Below are positions 21,709 through 33,600 of a stretch of DNA of 64,000 nucleotides, one piece after another. The stretch comes from Rhizoctonia solani (lineage: Eukaryota > Basidiomycota > Agaricomycetes > Cantharellales > Ceratobasidiaceae). The notes under the pieces were generated by a model, which was given only the letters and a program-made list of their open reading frames with translations, was not told the origin of the DNA and searched no databases. The DNA is taken from NCBI RefSeq assembly GCF_016906535.1, contig NC_057380.1, forward strand, positions 62,001-126,000. Reading direction: 5' to 3'. The translations under genes and the position numbers were made by a program. Within the stretch, counting starts at the first letter, position 1; each line of letters begins with the position of its first letter.

Positions 21709-24700
21709 GGGTACCTGCTGCCGCGCGCAAGGACCCCAAGGACTCTGGCTTCATCAAAATTTGTAATATATCTGATAGTAACAATAGAATTTCCCCCCTG
21801 TTCACAATTTTGATTAAACCAGAGAAGCAAGCGGAACACCTAGAAGTCCTGATAGACTCAGGCGCCACATCGTCATTCCTCCACCCACGTACCGCTGAGG
21901 CACTACGCCTACCTCTCATAGATCTCCCAACACCCCGCACCGTTACTATGCTCAATGGGTCGAGCCCCCAGGCTGGCAAAATCTGGAAAAAGGCGTCACT
22001 AACCTTTACCTTTGATGGCAAGAAAATGACTGAGACCTTCCTTATATGCAATACAGGGTCTCATGCTGCCATTCTGGGTTTGAAATGGTTGGACGCACAT
22101 AATCCAGAGATTGATTGGAATGCATGAACCCTCTCCTTTCCCCATACACCACCAGAACACGTGGCCATTGCCAAAGAGGAGGAAGCTGATCAAACACCCC
22201 TTGAAGGAGTACCCCCAGAATACCACCAGTATGCCAAGGTATTTGGGGAGGAAGAATTCAACAAGCTTCCCCCACACTGGCACTACAACATTGGGATTGA
22301 ACTCACAGAGGAAGGCCCCCTCAATTTGCCTCTCTATAGTATGACCAATGCCGAGTCCGCTACGCTCAAGGACTGGCTCAGGGACGAACTCAAGGCGGGC
22401 AAAATACGCCCTAGCAAGTCTTCCATCAGTTCCCCCGTGATGTTTGTCCCTAAAAAGGACGGCTCCCGTTGCTTGGTTGTTGACTACCGCCGCCTGAATA
22501 ACCGGACCAAAAAGAACGTTTACCCGTTACCCCGTCCTGATGACCTCATGGCCCAGCTCCGTGGCACCAAGGTCTTCACCAAACTAGATCTAAGATGGGG
22601 TTACAATAACGTCCGGGTTAAGGAAGGTGACGAATGGAAAACCGCGTTCTGTACCAAGTACGGCCTGTACAAATCCCTTGTCATGACCTTTGGCTTAACC
22701 AACGCCCCGGCATCATTCCAACATTTTATGAATGATTTGTTTAAGGACCTGCTTGATGTATGCGTCATCATATACCTTGATGACATCCTGATCTACTCCA
22801 AGGATGACGCCACACACACCCAGCACGTTCACAAAGTCCTACGCCGGTTGATGGAAAACCAATTGTTCTGTAAAGCATCCAAGTGTACCTTCCACGTCAC
22901 CTCCGTGGAATACCTGGGAATTATTGTTTCGGACAAAGGTTTCAGCTTGGACAAGCTCAAGATCCAGGCGGTACAGGAATGGCCTACGCCCACTAAGGTT
23001 AAAGAAGTTCAGTTGTTCCTAGGCTTTGCTAACTTCTTACGCCGCTTTGTTGCCAACTTTAGTCACATGGCTAGGCCGCTACACAACCTAGTCAAGAAGG
23101 ACACTCCTTGGAAATGGGACATCAAGGAACAAGAGGCCTTCCAGGGGTTAAAGGACGCTATTACCAACGCACCCGTACTATGTCATGCAGACCCGTCCAA
23201 GCCCTACTTCCTAGAGACAGACGCCTCAGGGGCAGCACTAGGCTCCATACTCAGCCAACGCCAGGAAGACGGCCGCCTCCACCCACTAGGTTTTCTATCT
23301 GAGTCATTCAAGGGCGCCAAACAGAACTATGACACCCACAACAAGGAACTGTTAGCCATCATCCGTTCCTTTGAGTATTGGCGTATCTTCTTGGAAGGAA
23401 CCGTTCACCCTGTCACTGTGTTCACTGATCACCGCAACTTGGAGTATTGGAAGGAGTCACAAACGTTTAACCGACGACACGCTAGATGGCACCTACTGTT
23501 AGCAGGCTACAACTTCCAAATTGTTTACCGCCCTGGGAAGCAGTCAGGAAAACCCGATGCCCTTTCACGCCGCTCTGATCACGCCGATATCCCACCCGCT
23601 GACCAAACCATGCTTCCGGAACCCATATTTGCCAACGTAGCCTTAGTCACGCCAGAGAAGGAATTACAACGCCAGATTGAATTGTCACTCGATCAGGACG
23701 AGTCTTTGGAAGAAATCTTACAGTTTCTACAAAACAAGTCCAAAGCCCCACCTTCTATCAAACGCGCATTTAAGGACTACGAAATGGAAGCAGGTCTATT
23801 GTTCTATCAAGGACGTATTGTGGTCCCTGATGTGGGCTCTCTAAGGACGGATCTCCTATGGATATTCCACAATAGTCCCCTGGCAGGGCACCCTGGTAGG
23901 CAGCGTACTCTAGAACTAGTTTCACGCAACTACTATTGGCCAGGCATCCAAGCAGATACATACTGGCATGTGGATTCCTGTGAGACCTGCCAACGGATCC
24001 AAAAACCAAAGTACGCCTCCATCCCCCCACAGCCACTTGAACTCCCATCCAGGCCGTGGCAACACGTTTCCTATGACATGATTGTAGACTTACCAAAGGA
24101 CGGAAGCAACGACTCCATCCTAGTCATAGTGGACAGCTTCACCAAGTACGGCATCTTTGTTAAATGCTCCAAAAAGCTCAAGGCACCCAAACTTGCGGAG
24201 TTGTTCTTGGAACATGTATGGAAACGCCATGGGATGCCGGAAAAGACTATATTGGACAGAGGCAGGGTTTTCAATAACAAGTTCTTGCAGGCCCTGTACA
24301 AACGATTGGGCATTGATCCTCATTTCTCCTCCGCCTATCACCCCCAGAGCGATGGTCAGACGGAACGAGTAAACCCATCCATCGAACATTTCCTCAGGGC
24401 TTACTCAGGGGTTAACCAACGGGACTGGACTAAATGGTTACCTATGGCCAAATTTGCCTACAACAACGCAGTCCATAGCAGCACGGGAAAAACGCCGTTC
24501 AAAGCCCTATACGGGTGGGAACCTAATTTGACACCATCCAACGTCCCTACCAACGTACCAGAAGCAGATGACCTAGCTGAAACAATGGAGGCACAATGGA
24601 AGGAAGTGGAATCTGCTTTACGACAATCCAAGCAGCGAATGGTAGACGGAGAGTACGGAGCCCCAATAGAATTTGAAGTTGGAGAAGAAGCATGGCTTGA

Positions 24701-25139
24701 TGCCAAAAACGTAAACCTCAAGACCCTGAGCCCAAAGTTAACGGAACAACGCTTGGGGCCATTCAAGGTTACTGAAAAAATCTCTGACCGCGCTTACCGG
24801 CTCGAACTACCTCCAACCATGCGCATCCACAACGTATTCTACGTAGGACTTCTGTCAAAAGTCAAAAGGGATGACAAACGCACCTTTGAGAATTGCCCCC
24901 CACCAGTCACCGTGGATGGAGAGGAAGAATACAAGGTTGAGGGAATCACGGACATGGAAGAAAGGGACGGAAAATGGTTCTTTAGGGTAAAATGGAAAGG
25001 CTATGGATCAGAGGAGAACACTTGGGAACCAAGGGAAAACCTCAAGAACGCCAAAAAAATCCTGAAAAAATTTGAAAAGGAGATGAAAAAGAAGGCCCTT
25101 GGCGCTGCCAAGGCCCTTAGAGGGGGGGCAGTGTCGTAG
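21705..25139 (+). pseudogene. Gypsy Pol polyprotein with one in-frame TGA
   Basis: About 1,145 codons in the -1 frame relative to gag. Domains in order: aspartic protease LIDSGATSSF; reverse transcriptase with LDLRWGYNN and the active site YLDDILIYS; RNase H (ETDASGAALG, NKELLAI); integrase with zinc site (GHPGRQRT...CETCQRIQK) and catalytic D, D, E (DMIVDLP, ILDRGRVF, GQTERVN); chromodomain at the end (VEGITDMEE...FRVKWKGYGSEENTWEP). A single TGA at 22125..22127 lies between protease and reverse transcriptase, in a position where a CpG transition of an Arg codon would explain it. The natural stop is inside the first bases of the 3' LTR. Apart from this stop, catalytic residues look intact. 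Confidence 0.92.
25119..25131 (+). other. Gypsy polypurine tract
   Basis: AGAGGGGGGGCAG lies immediately before the 3' LTR and would prime plus-strand DNA synthesis. It overlaps the last codons of pol. Confidence 0.7.
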
Positions 25140-25716
25140 ACACAATCGATACCAGGGAATTTATTCCCATTTTCTCGGATTTAAACGAAGGCAAACGGAC
25201 AACATTTTCGATCACGTGACTTTGGCGCTTATATCGTACGCTAAGCGCCGAGCCACGTCCCCATCCGCGCTTACCTCAGCATACGTAGCCACCTCCACCT
25301 GATGACATCATTATGACACGTCAGTGACACGTATGCATGAGTAAGGCCGACTGCAGAGCGGGGTTCTTATTGGATTACATATTGGATATAGTGTATTTGT
25401 AATTAGTCATTCTGTAGAATATATAAGGAGGCCAACCGACCATGGTAACACCCAGGTCAATTACCTCTTGTTGCATCCCCATCACTGTACAAGGGCCTTA
25501 AGCCCAGTAACCCCACTTAGCTACTTAGTCCACACCGCCTTAAGCAGCTCTCTCGCTGTAGTTACATAGCTGGTCATTGCCCTTACAGCCTTGGTCATTG
25601 TAGTATAGCTGGTTGTCGCCGTAGGATAGCTTGTCGCCGCCTTACGCGGATCTCTACTTAGATGTATCCGGCTGCAAGCGCCTTCCCCCTCGACGTCCTT
25701 ACAGACGTCTAGGACA
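25132..25716 (+). repeat. 3' LTR of gypsy element
   Basis: 585 bp, same length as the 5' LTR with no indels. Followed by the GCATA duplication and the rest of the copia RNase H region. Confidence 0.95.
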
Positions 25717-26387
25717 GCATACAATACTATGCATATCAACGTTATGAAAAGACTTTTTCAATACCTAGCCGGAACATCCCATATAGGCCTAACTTTTGAT
25801 GGTAAACAACCCTTCAACCTTATTGCTTATTCCAATTCAGACTACGGAATGCAACACGGTTGAAAATCTATATCAGGCGTTGTTATATTACTCTGCGGGA
25901 CAGCTATAACATGGTCATCAAGCAAACAATTGTCAGTAGCAATCTCAACAATGGAAGCAGAATGTTACGCCATGTCAAAAGCGTGCCAAGAAATCATTTG
26001 GATCAGAAATTTCATGCTATACCTAGGTTTTCCTATCAAATCACCAACCACACTTCTAGTCGACAATGCTGCCGCTATTGCTTATTCAAACAACCCAATA
26101 CAACGCACTCGGGCAAAACATATCAACATTTGTTTTCATTTTGTGCGCGACGCAGTCTAAAAGAAACTACTTGAGATTGGACCAATTCCATCACGTGACA
26201 ATCTAGCGGACGCATTCACTAAACCTTTACCATACAATCAATTCTGGCGCTTATCAAACAAATACCTTGGCACTCGTAGTTCAGACTACCGCGTAAATTC
26301 AGGCATGCACTTCCCGATCTGGTTTTTTGAACAGGACGTCAAAAATTCTTTTATTCTTCTTTGAACACTAGCATGCATCCGCTGATT

Positions 26388-26396
26388 GAGGGGGAG
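26388..26396 (+). other. Copia polypurine tract
   Basis: GAGGGGGAG directly precedes the 3' LTR, the usual place for the plus-strand primer. Confidence 0.7.
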
Positions 26397-26662
26397 TGTT
26401 AAAGTAAATAACCGATCTCACAAGAGACATATATATGTATGCTCCGTATCTCATACTATGTACTGTCTCATCTCTGTTTCTTATCGTACAGTTTACTCCC
26501 GCGATCATAGCTCATTCAGAGTTGTATTTAACACACATGCATCATGCATTAAATAGATGGGCTCGTTTATACTAAGTATCGTCATACAACATAATCAGAG
26601 CTCAACGATTTAAAGCAAGATATATATATATAAGAAGTATATTCGCACGATTTACTTCAACA
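26397..26662 (+). repeat. 3' LTR of copia element
   Basis: 266 bp, identical by eye to 14202..14467, followed by the ATGAT target duplication at 26663..26667. Confidence 0.95.
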
Positions 26663-26812
26663 ATGATCAATCGTGATCGATTAGAGTGGCGATCTCACTA
26701 GTCGGGTGATCATTAAAACGTGAACAGCCTTCCAGCGAAACTATTTTTTTTTAGAATTCATGTTGCATTGAATTTGTTCAAAGCTCTTTACATAAAGTAG
26801 GAATATCGTCGC

Positions 26813-29270
26813 CTACTTGGATTCGGTTGGTGGCATTCCCCACACAACACTCAGACTCTGCAGGTAGCCAGCACTAATAACCCATATATGTTATACACAA
26901 ATCCTTTGGGAACGTATCCACTTACCTCTTTCCAAGTATGTAGTATAATATCATATCCCTATTCGGTGGAGTAAGGTAGAATGAATTCCCAGCAACCTGT
27001 CCAAACTTTCTGGTATTTCCTGATATTACGTTTTTAGTAATGGGATGTGTTCATCTGGATATTCCTGTAGATACCTTTGTTTGTTTCTAACTCTAGATAA
27101 TAAACGACATTGGCAGCGTAATTGCCTTTTACCATGACAATATACTCGTCTTCTTCTAGAGCCCAGTCACTTATAGCACCCGCATCTGTGCCACGAGTTG
27201 GAGTCCGCTGATAGACTAGTTCGCCATCAGACATAGAGCTATACGTGATCTGCGAATAACCGTTGAGAAAATACACACGACTTCAAGTTGCAAGACAAAC
27301 CTGAAGACCTGCCACGGGTTGATTGGTAGTATTCCTGTACTGAATTCGAGTAATGCGTGAAGAAGCCGGGTCGCCCAAGTACTCAAAGTCGTTGAAAATT
27401 GTAGTACTGCTCGAACCGATCGTTGTGCTGTCGATGATTCGACTTTCATACGACCTTATATCATTGCGCCAGACCATCTGTTTTAGTTTGTCAACAATCG
27501 GGAGCATATATGTTTATTAAATCCAAATCCGCTTCACCTGGAGTTGTGTAAGTGAAGTTGCGGTGACACTTCCCGATATTCCTAATAATGCTCTTCCTCC
27601 CTTATTAAATACTGTCGGATCGCCTGCTCCGGCTAATGCTCCATAGCGACCAGAAACCTCAGCTGTATTTTTGGCAAATTGGATAGAGGTTATAGTGTTC
27701 GTAGTAGACCAAACGAATACGTCCGTGATAAATTCGCCTTCATATGTGTGAGATTTACCGTTGAGTGCGCATAACACTATAAGACACTCACCACGGGTAA
27801 GTACAAAGCTATCCGTTATGCGATTCTTCGTTCCGAACCCATACGGTCCAGCCACTGTACTGTCTGTATAAACAATCGAGATATCTAGCAGTACCGACCC
27901 GTTATGCCAGAAATCGATTTGCTTGATATCCTTGGTTCCTAAGGAAGCGCCGTCGAAGCCAAGCGGAGCTTGAAGACCGACCGCGGGAGAGCGCGAAACC
28001 AAGCTCCCATAAGAGAAAAGGCGGTTGACCTTTTCTCGAAGCGATTTGGGCAGCAGTTCGGTAATTGCCACTGCTTGATTAACTTTGATAACTTGCCAAG
28101 TTGGCCAATTTTCTGAGCGAGCAGATCAACCACAGCGTGCTACTTAGTTCACTAAAAGGCTTACTGGTTTCTACCGCATCTGAGAACCAAGTATCGAATC
28201 CTGACTTGGAAAAGGTCTCGGGGTATCCGCCCTAATGAATGTTCGGGTAAGAGAGAAATAGAGTGTGGTAACCGAGCTTACCTGAATGCGTGATTCATAT
28301 TTCCTTTCAAAATTTCCCGTGATGTCTAAGTTCCTTTCGATCATCTGCATCATGTCTGGACCACGGTCAGGTGGGCGGTACGTTGATGTGTCACCAGTCA
28401 AATTTTGATTGGAACCAAGTATACCAGTTGCAGCCAGTGAACAGCCGATGACCGCACTCTATTCAAGCATTTAGACACTGTAAAATCTAGATTATGTAAT
28501 TCACGTACCAAAGGAATCATCTCACCCCTATTTTCGTCGATGTTAGTCGGTTTAATATAATATAGTAGCAGAATCTTCACCAGGTTGCAAAGACTGAGCG
28601 AAGTGCCTCCATCTGACCAACAGAGGTTGGCTCCCTTAGCGCAGCCTCTGTAGCCGATATAAAGGGTTCCACAGGAACCAGGTCATGAACACGAAGGCTT
28701 ATAGTCCACTTGAGAACCACCATCCTCCTCGATACCCAAGTGCCCTGGCTTGAGGATGATCTAGGCAATTGAAAAACTGTATCCCAAGGTCGAGCAGGAA
28801 GGGAGCCAGGGGCAGGCCACCCCATATGAACATATCGTGCGTCTTCGTCGTTTGTAGGATATAACTCCTCAGTCGATACGCCCTGGCAGGGTCGAACCGA
28901 AAAGACTGTGTTCTCACGGACGTAAAAGACCTGGCGGCTACATTTGTAGGGCTGAGTAGACGAGCCAAATGTAACACCACGAAGGACTGAGTGCGGAGGC
29001 TTAGTACATCCGCCTATGATCACGTGATGGGAACTTACAATCAGATTGCTTAAAATGTTGGGGGTGACTTTAATATAATCGAATTGATATTTAAGACGCA
29101 ATCTGCTCACAGGCTTATAGTCTGGGTCATCAGGGTCATCAGGAAATTCACTCGTATCCTAATTATCCAATGACAGTCAGCGTAAGCATTCATAAGATAT
29201 AGAAAGACACAACCCTCTGAAGGGATTCCCAGAACAACCGGGTTGTTGCGCTATCTGGACGAGTTGACAT
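26813..29270 (-). CDS. MACPF-like / jacalin-like lectin protein, gene 3 (complete)
   Basis: Twelve exons: 29214..29270, 29039..29158, 28581..28999, 28509..28527, 28282..28458, 28165..28231, 27792..28112, 27538..27737, 27301..27477, 27075..27249, 26926..27019, 26813..26873; 628 aa. This is the best copy for judging the family. Residues 1-60 form an acidic start (PDDPDDPDY) and a strand; 60-330 the MACPF-like region (HMGWPAP, RRMVVLKWTIS, core WGEMIPL, GCSLAATGIL, a Gly-Gly, WQVIKVNQAVAITELLP); about 345-470 the first jacalin-like segment (GPYGFG, GEFITDVFVW); about 490-610 a second (EEDEYIVMVKG, LETNKG). The last residues read SLSVVWGMPPTESK. It lies tail-on to the copia insertion site. No signal peptide is seen. 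Seven exon lengths equal those of gene 1, which points to a duplication that kept gene structure. Confidence 0.78.
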
Positions 29271-30616
29271 GACAATTGTTCCGGGATGGGGTCAAAGCTG
29301 TTTTCGTTGAACATCTGGAATACGGCCTTAAAATCGAATTCGACCAGTGTGACCGTTATATCCTGTCACTTGTCACGCCAAAGATATGGAAAGAATTAAA
29401 CCTTAATCGAACGCTACCATCTCGCCTCCGCTCTGTGTGCAGATCGCTATTGTATCCAATTCCGTACATTGGTACTGGAACGAGTGGACGAATAGAATAC
29501 GTCTTTTCGAATCGGCTATGAATCTGATCGTCGGTTCATACTTGAATGTATGTGCCATCATCAAATGCGCGCATCGGATTAAACACGGATGGGTCCGTTC
29601 AACGTGAATACACAAAGACGAACCGGCGATCAGGCTAGTGGCGGAGATGCATGTCACGGGCGGGCGAATGAATCCTTGTATCTCGTTTTATCCGAGTAGA
29701 AGAACTATATACCACTATATCGATGAAGATCTCGGAATGAACCTGAAAAACAACTCCGCCACAAACACATTTATACTTCAGCCTTGCGCAGAGTACATGC
29801 GATAATCATTTACTCTACAAGGGTGCATCATGAATATCCATTCATGGTCACTCATCGATTTCCGAGATTCAGATCTGAGGTGGGAGCAAAAACGTTTGAG
29901 GGCCGTTCCGAGTTGGTCATCAGGACCCAGCTAGTCCACGAATGTACCTCCATGCGTTGTAATGCAGGGCTGTGTCAGCGCCCGAATATCACCTTAGGGT
30001 CGTGTCTGGGCTTCTCAATTATCGTTAATGGCTATTATGAAGTTCTCGCAGTGCATAGAACTCGCGGAGTAGTAGGTGGTAGAAAAGGACACAGCTTCAC
30101 GTGTCGCAGCACTTGATGTGCTAGACCTGGTGGTGGACGAAGTCGAACGCAAGTCCATAAGGAGAAGCGGTAGCCACGTGATTGGCTTCATGCTCTGGCT
30201 GAGCCGCTATTTTACGTCTAGCCAAGCTTAGACGCATTGCGTCAAGCTTTCAAATGCAATATAATCTTCTATGAGATGATTCTGGAAATTCTGACGCCGC
30301 CTAGATGTTGAGGACACGTAAAAATGGTTGGACTGAGGCTGACCTATGACCCCGTACTCATTTTGGCAGATCCACCAGCACACCGCACTGACTTACCTTC
30401 TATCGAATGTCTCTTATTTATGCACTGCCCTCTGCCAATCAATAGCCACTGAGCGTCAACCCAGCTCTATAACCTATATATAATCCTCAAAACCTACTCC
30501 CTTACCTTTCATTACCTCTGCGAGCTCGCTATCGCACAATACCATTGACTTTTATATATCCAATCAGAGAGCGGGTATGAACAGCTTCAACGAGAGTCCC
30601 CAAGGGTGTGAAAGTG
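29271..30616. other. Intergenic region, divergent promoters
   Basis: Lies between MACPF/lectin gene 3 (-) and the TPR-CHAT gene (+). I see no supported gene. TATATATAA at about 30474..30482 is a plausible TATA element for the TPR-CHAT gene. An ATG at 30577 opens a short frame (17 codons) upstream of the chosen start at 30617 and could act as an upstream ORF. Confidence 0.45.
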
Positions 30617-33600
30617 ATGGTTCAAAGTAAGCACACGATAAACGATACCTATGCAGATGATTTAGCGTTGAGCCGTTGGTATCATAAGCCAAGCCTCGAA
30701 GAACTCGACGCCATTAACGGAGCTGGTATGTACCACGTATCGAATCTAATCAGTGGTAGGCTTAATATACAAGCCTGAAACCCTCGTTCCACAGTCAGAG
30801 AGTTGTACATTGCTACTATCAACAAGCGTAAAGAATAAGCTTATATGGGACATTGATATTACTAAAGTGTATGGCGTAAGCCGAATCTAGATGAGGTTGT
30901 TGAAGCTTCGAGTCCTAACCTCAATTGTTTTGGCCCACAGCTGCCTCGTGCGATGATTCCAGGGCTCCAAGAGAAGTTGAATGAGGCGGGGTCATTATTT
31001 AAGTAAGCTGCGAACAATATTGTACTTTTGTTTACCTACTTATGAGAACGGCCTTCAATCAGCATGATAGATCAAAAGGATTTCGCCGCGACAGAAAAAT
31101 GCACTGAGAATATAATGCTCGTGATTCATACCTTGATGGACCTTGAATTCCAGAAGGAAATTTGTTTGCAAAGCATTATTGCACTTTGCCAAAGACTCAA
31201 GATTGATTACGATCCCAAACAGACTCAAGATACAAGGTTTCCTAAATTGGGCGTTAAAGTTCTACAATCCACACTCCTTCATATCATGGATTATTCCCAC
31301 GCCCCATCCCTTCGCATACTAAGCGAGCTTGGAAGCCTTCACATAGATTTGTTTGAGCTTGAAGGTGATATCTGCGACATTGATGAAGCGATCAAATATC
31401 ACGCCCGAATAATGTCGATTAATACAATTGGATTGGAAAACATTCATGAAAAGCTACAGCAAGCCACATTTCGGGTTGCGAATAAACAGGATCTACAGAA
31501 TTCCACACAAAACTTAGAACGCGCACTAGAGTGCGAGCTTCGTGCTCTGGAGCTAGTGTCTGAAGAAGGACCTGAGATGGCGATTGTTTTCAACAACCGT
31601 GGCTATTGCTATAGACTTCTGTTCGAGCGTACTCAGGATCTATGCGATATTAATGCATCTATTGAAGACCTTACAAAAGCTACCTCAATTTTACCGAAGG
31701 ATTACCCGGTATTGCCTGGCTGGTTTACCAATTTGTCCGACTCATATAAATTGAAGTTTAACCACACACACGAGCTTAATGACTGCGACCAGGCGATTTT
31801 TTGCATGGATCAAGCAATTGCGCATACACCCAAAGATGAAGATCGATTCTCCCTTGCACCCTGCCTCTATAGGTTAGGGGTGCTAAGGTGGCTTCGGTTT
31901 AACACAAGCCATGATCAACAAGATCTTAGGACGGCAATAATGCACTTGGATTGCACCATAATAGCTTCAGACCTCAGAAGTTCAGTACGCCCACATTACC
32001 TGAACTATCGTGGAAACGCGCAAATGTGCCTTTTTGAGTACACGGAGAGCCTTGATGACTTAGAAGAGGCCCTGGAACACCTATCAATGGCAACTGAAAT
32101 CTGCACTGAAAAGGACCTCCCGAATTACCTCAGCGACCTTGGAAGAGCCCATCTGCATCGATTCAAAAAGACGCATGATCACCAGGAGCTTGAGCTATCA
32201 ATAAACCAACAAGATCAATCAGTACGCCTTGCTTCCAAATTCGATCAGGACCATCAGAGTTTACCAGTGTTTTTTGCACACCTTGGTAATGCATACATGT
32301 GCCGTTTCGAAGTAAATGGACAGGTTGAGGACGTCGATAAAGCCGTAAAAAACCTGCTGCATTCAGTCTCAATAGGGACCAAATCTGGAAAGACTCATAT
32401 TGGCGTACCTGACTGGTATAATAACTTAGGAAATGCATATGCACGCCGCTTCGAAAGAATTGGAGAGATACATGACATCGACAAGGCTATTGAATATTTA
32501 ACTCAAGCAGTAGCTTTGACTCCAAAAAATCACGTTGATTATGCCGATTTCCTAAACAATCTTGGATGCGCTCATTCTGCTCGATTCGAGGAAACCAATC
32601 AAACGAATGACATAACCAGGGCAATTGAGCTTCAAAATGAGGCTATGTCAATAGTCAGGGGAGGCCTGAGTCAAAATCAATTGTCGACTATGCTAGGCAA
32701 CTTGGGGACTTCGTACATTCGCCAGATCGAGGGTGATGAGCTTGCAGTCATTGACAAAGCAATAGAGGTCCAAACCGAATCCATATCAAAAATGTCCAAA
32801 GACTCCTATCTGAACGCTGTCTGGTTCCATAACCTAGGCAAATCATACCTCAAGCGTTTCGAGCTAGATTCTCAGGTCGAAGATATTGTTCAATCTATAC
32901 ATTGGCTATCTCAAGCGGTGGAGTTGATGCCTCCAAAGTATCCGCACTTTGCCTTGATACTTGCCAAACTCGGGCTTGCGCACGAATATAGATATCAAAA
33001 GTCCCAGGAAGAAAGTTCGTACATGAATGCAACGGAGTGCTATCGAAAGGCCAGCCTGACACTGTCAAGTCGCCCACTTGACAAATTTGACGCAGCTAGA
33101 CGCTGGGCACGTTTGGCGAGGAGCAGCTCAAGGAGTGACTGTTTGGAAGCATTCGGGGTAGCAATGGGTCTGGTCCCGCAGGTGGTATGGCTTGGTGTGA
33201 CATTGAGCCAGCAGTACAGAGAGGTTCAAAGTATCGGTCGGTTTGCATCGGAAGCAGCGGCAGCGGCAATAACGCACAAAGAATACTCGAAGGCATTGGA
33301 ATGGATCGAACAAGGTAGGTCAGTAGTCTGGAGCCAGCTCCTACGAGTAAGGGACCCACTCGAATCCCTTCATAAACAACATCCATCGCTAGGAGAAGAG
33401 CTCAAAGAAATCGCTAAGAAGCTCGACAAAGCAATGTTACTTGACAGGAGCAGAGGTGGAGACGCATATTCAGAGGCAGAGGCCCGGGATCATCACACAT
33501 CAGCAAACCGGTACGAAACAATTCTCGCAACAATACGAAAATTGGACGGATTCGAGGATTTTCTGCTTCCAAAAACAGCGTCCCAACTACTACCTGCTGC

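Larger units (their letters stand above)
19273..25716 (+). mobile_element. Chromodomain Ty3/gypsy retrotransposon (chromovirus) nested in copia
   Basis: 6,444 bp with 585-bp LTRs (TGTCRTAGACACAATCG...TCTAGGACA), flanked by GCATA duplications inside the copia RNase H region. Gag (20356..21708) and pol (-1 frame, to 25139) carry zinc knuckle, protease, reverse transcriptase, RNase H, integrase and a C-terminal chromodomain, the order that defines chromoviruses; the chromodomain usually directs integration to marked chromatin. The LTRs differ at 13 sites, all transitions. One in-frame stop in pol is the only visible coding break, so this copy is close to intact. Confidence 0.95.
14996..26364 (+). 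pseudogene. Copia gag-pol polyprotein, six premature stops and split by gypsy
   Basis: Without the gypsy insert (19273..25721) the frame is one run of about 1,640 codons, from ATG 14996 to TGA 26362..26364. Order: gag; zinc knuckle CHNCGITGHIQREC; protease IIDSGASCH; integrase with its His/Cys zinc site (ILGHT...CIGC) and D, D, E residues (YSDVWGP, FDNGKEM, AERQNRT); reverse transcriptase; RNase H (MEAECYA, VDNAAAI). Premature stops: TGA at 17843, 18671, 19211, 19220 and 25861, and TAA at 26158. The reverse transcriptase box reads YVDN where the family has YVDD. The frame also stays open for about 150 codons upstream of the first ATG. The copy cannot make an active polymerase by itself. Confidence 0.9.
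14202..26662 (+). mobile_element. Ty1/copia LTR retrotransposon carrying a nested gypsy element
   Basis: The element spans 12,461 bp, of which 6,449 bp is the gypsy insert plus one copy of its target duplication, le aving about 6.0 kb of copia. It has 266-bp LTRs (TGTTA...TTCAACA) that look identical by eye, a 5-bp target duplication ATGAT, a primer-binding site right after the 5' LTR, one gag-pol frame in copia order (gag, protease, integrase, reverse transcriptase, RNase H), and a purine tract GAGGGGGAG before the 3' LTR. The frame has six premature stops, so the copy is non-autonomous. Orientation is plus, the same as the nested gypsy. Confidence 0.95.
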
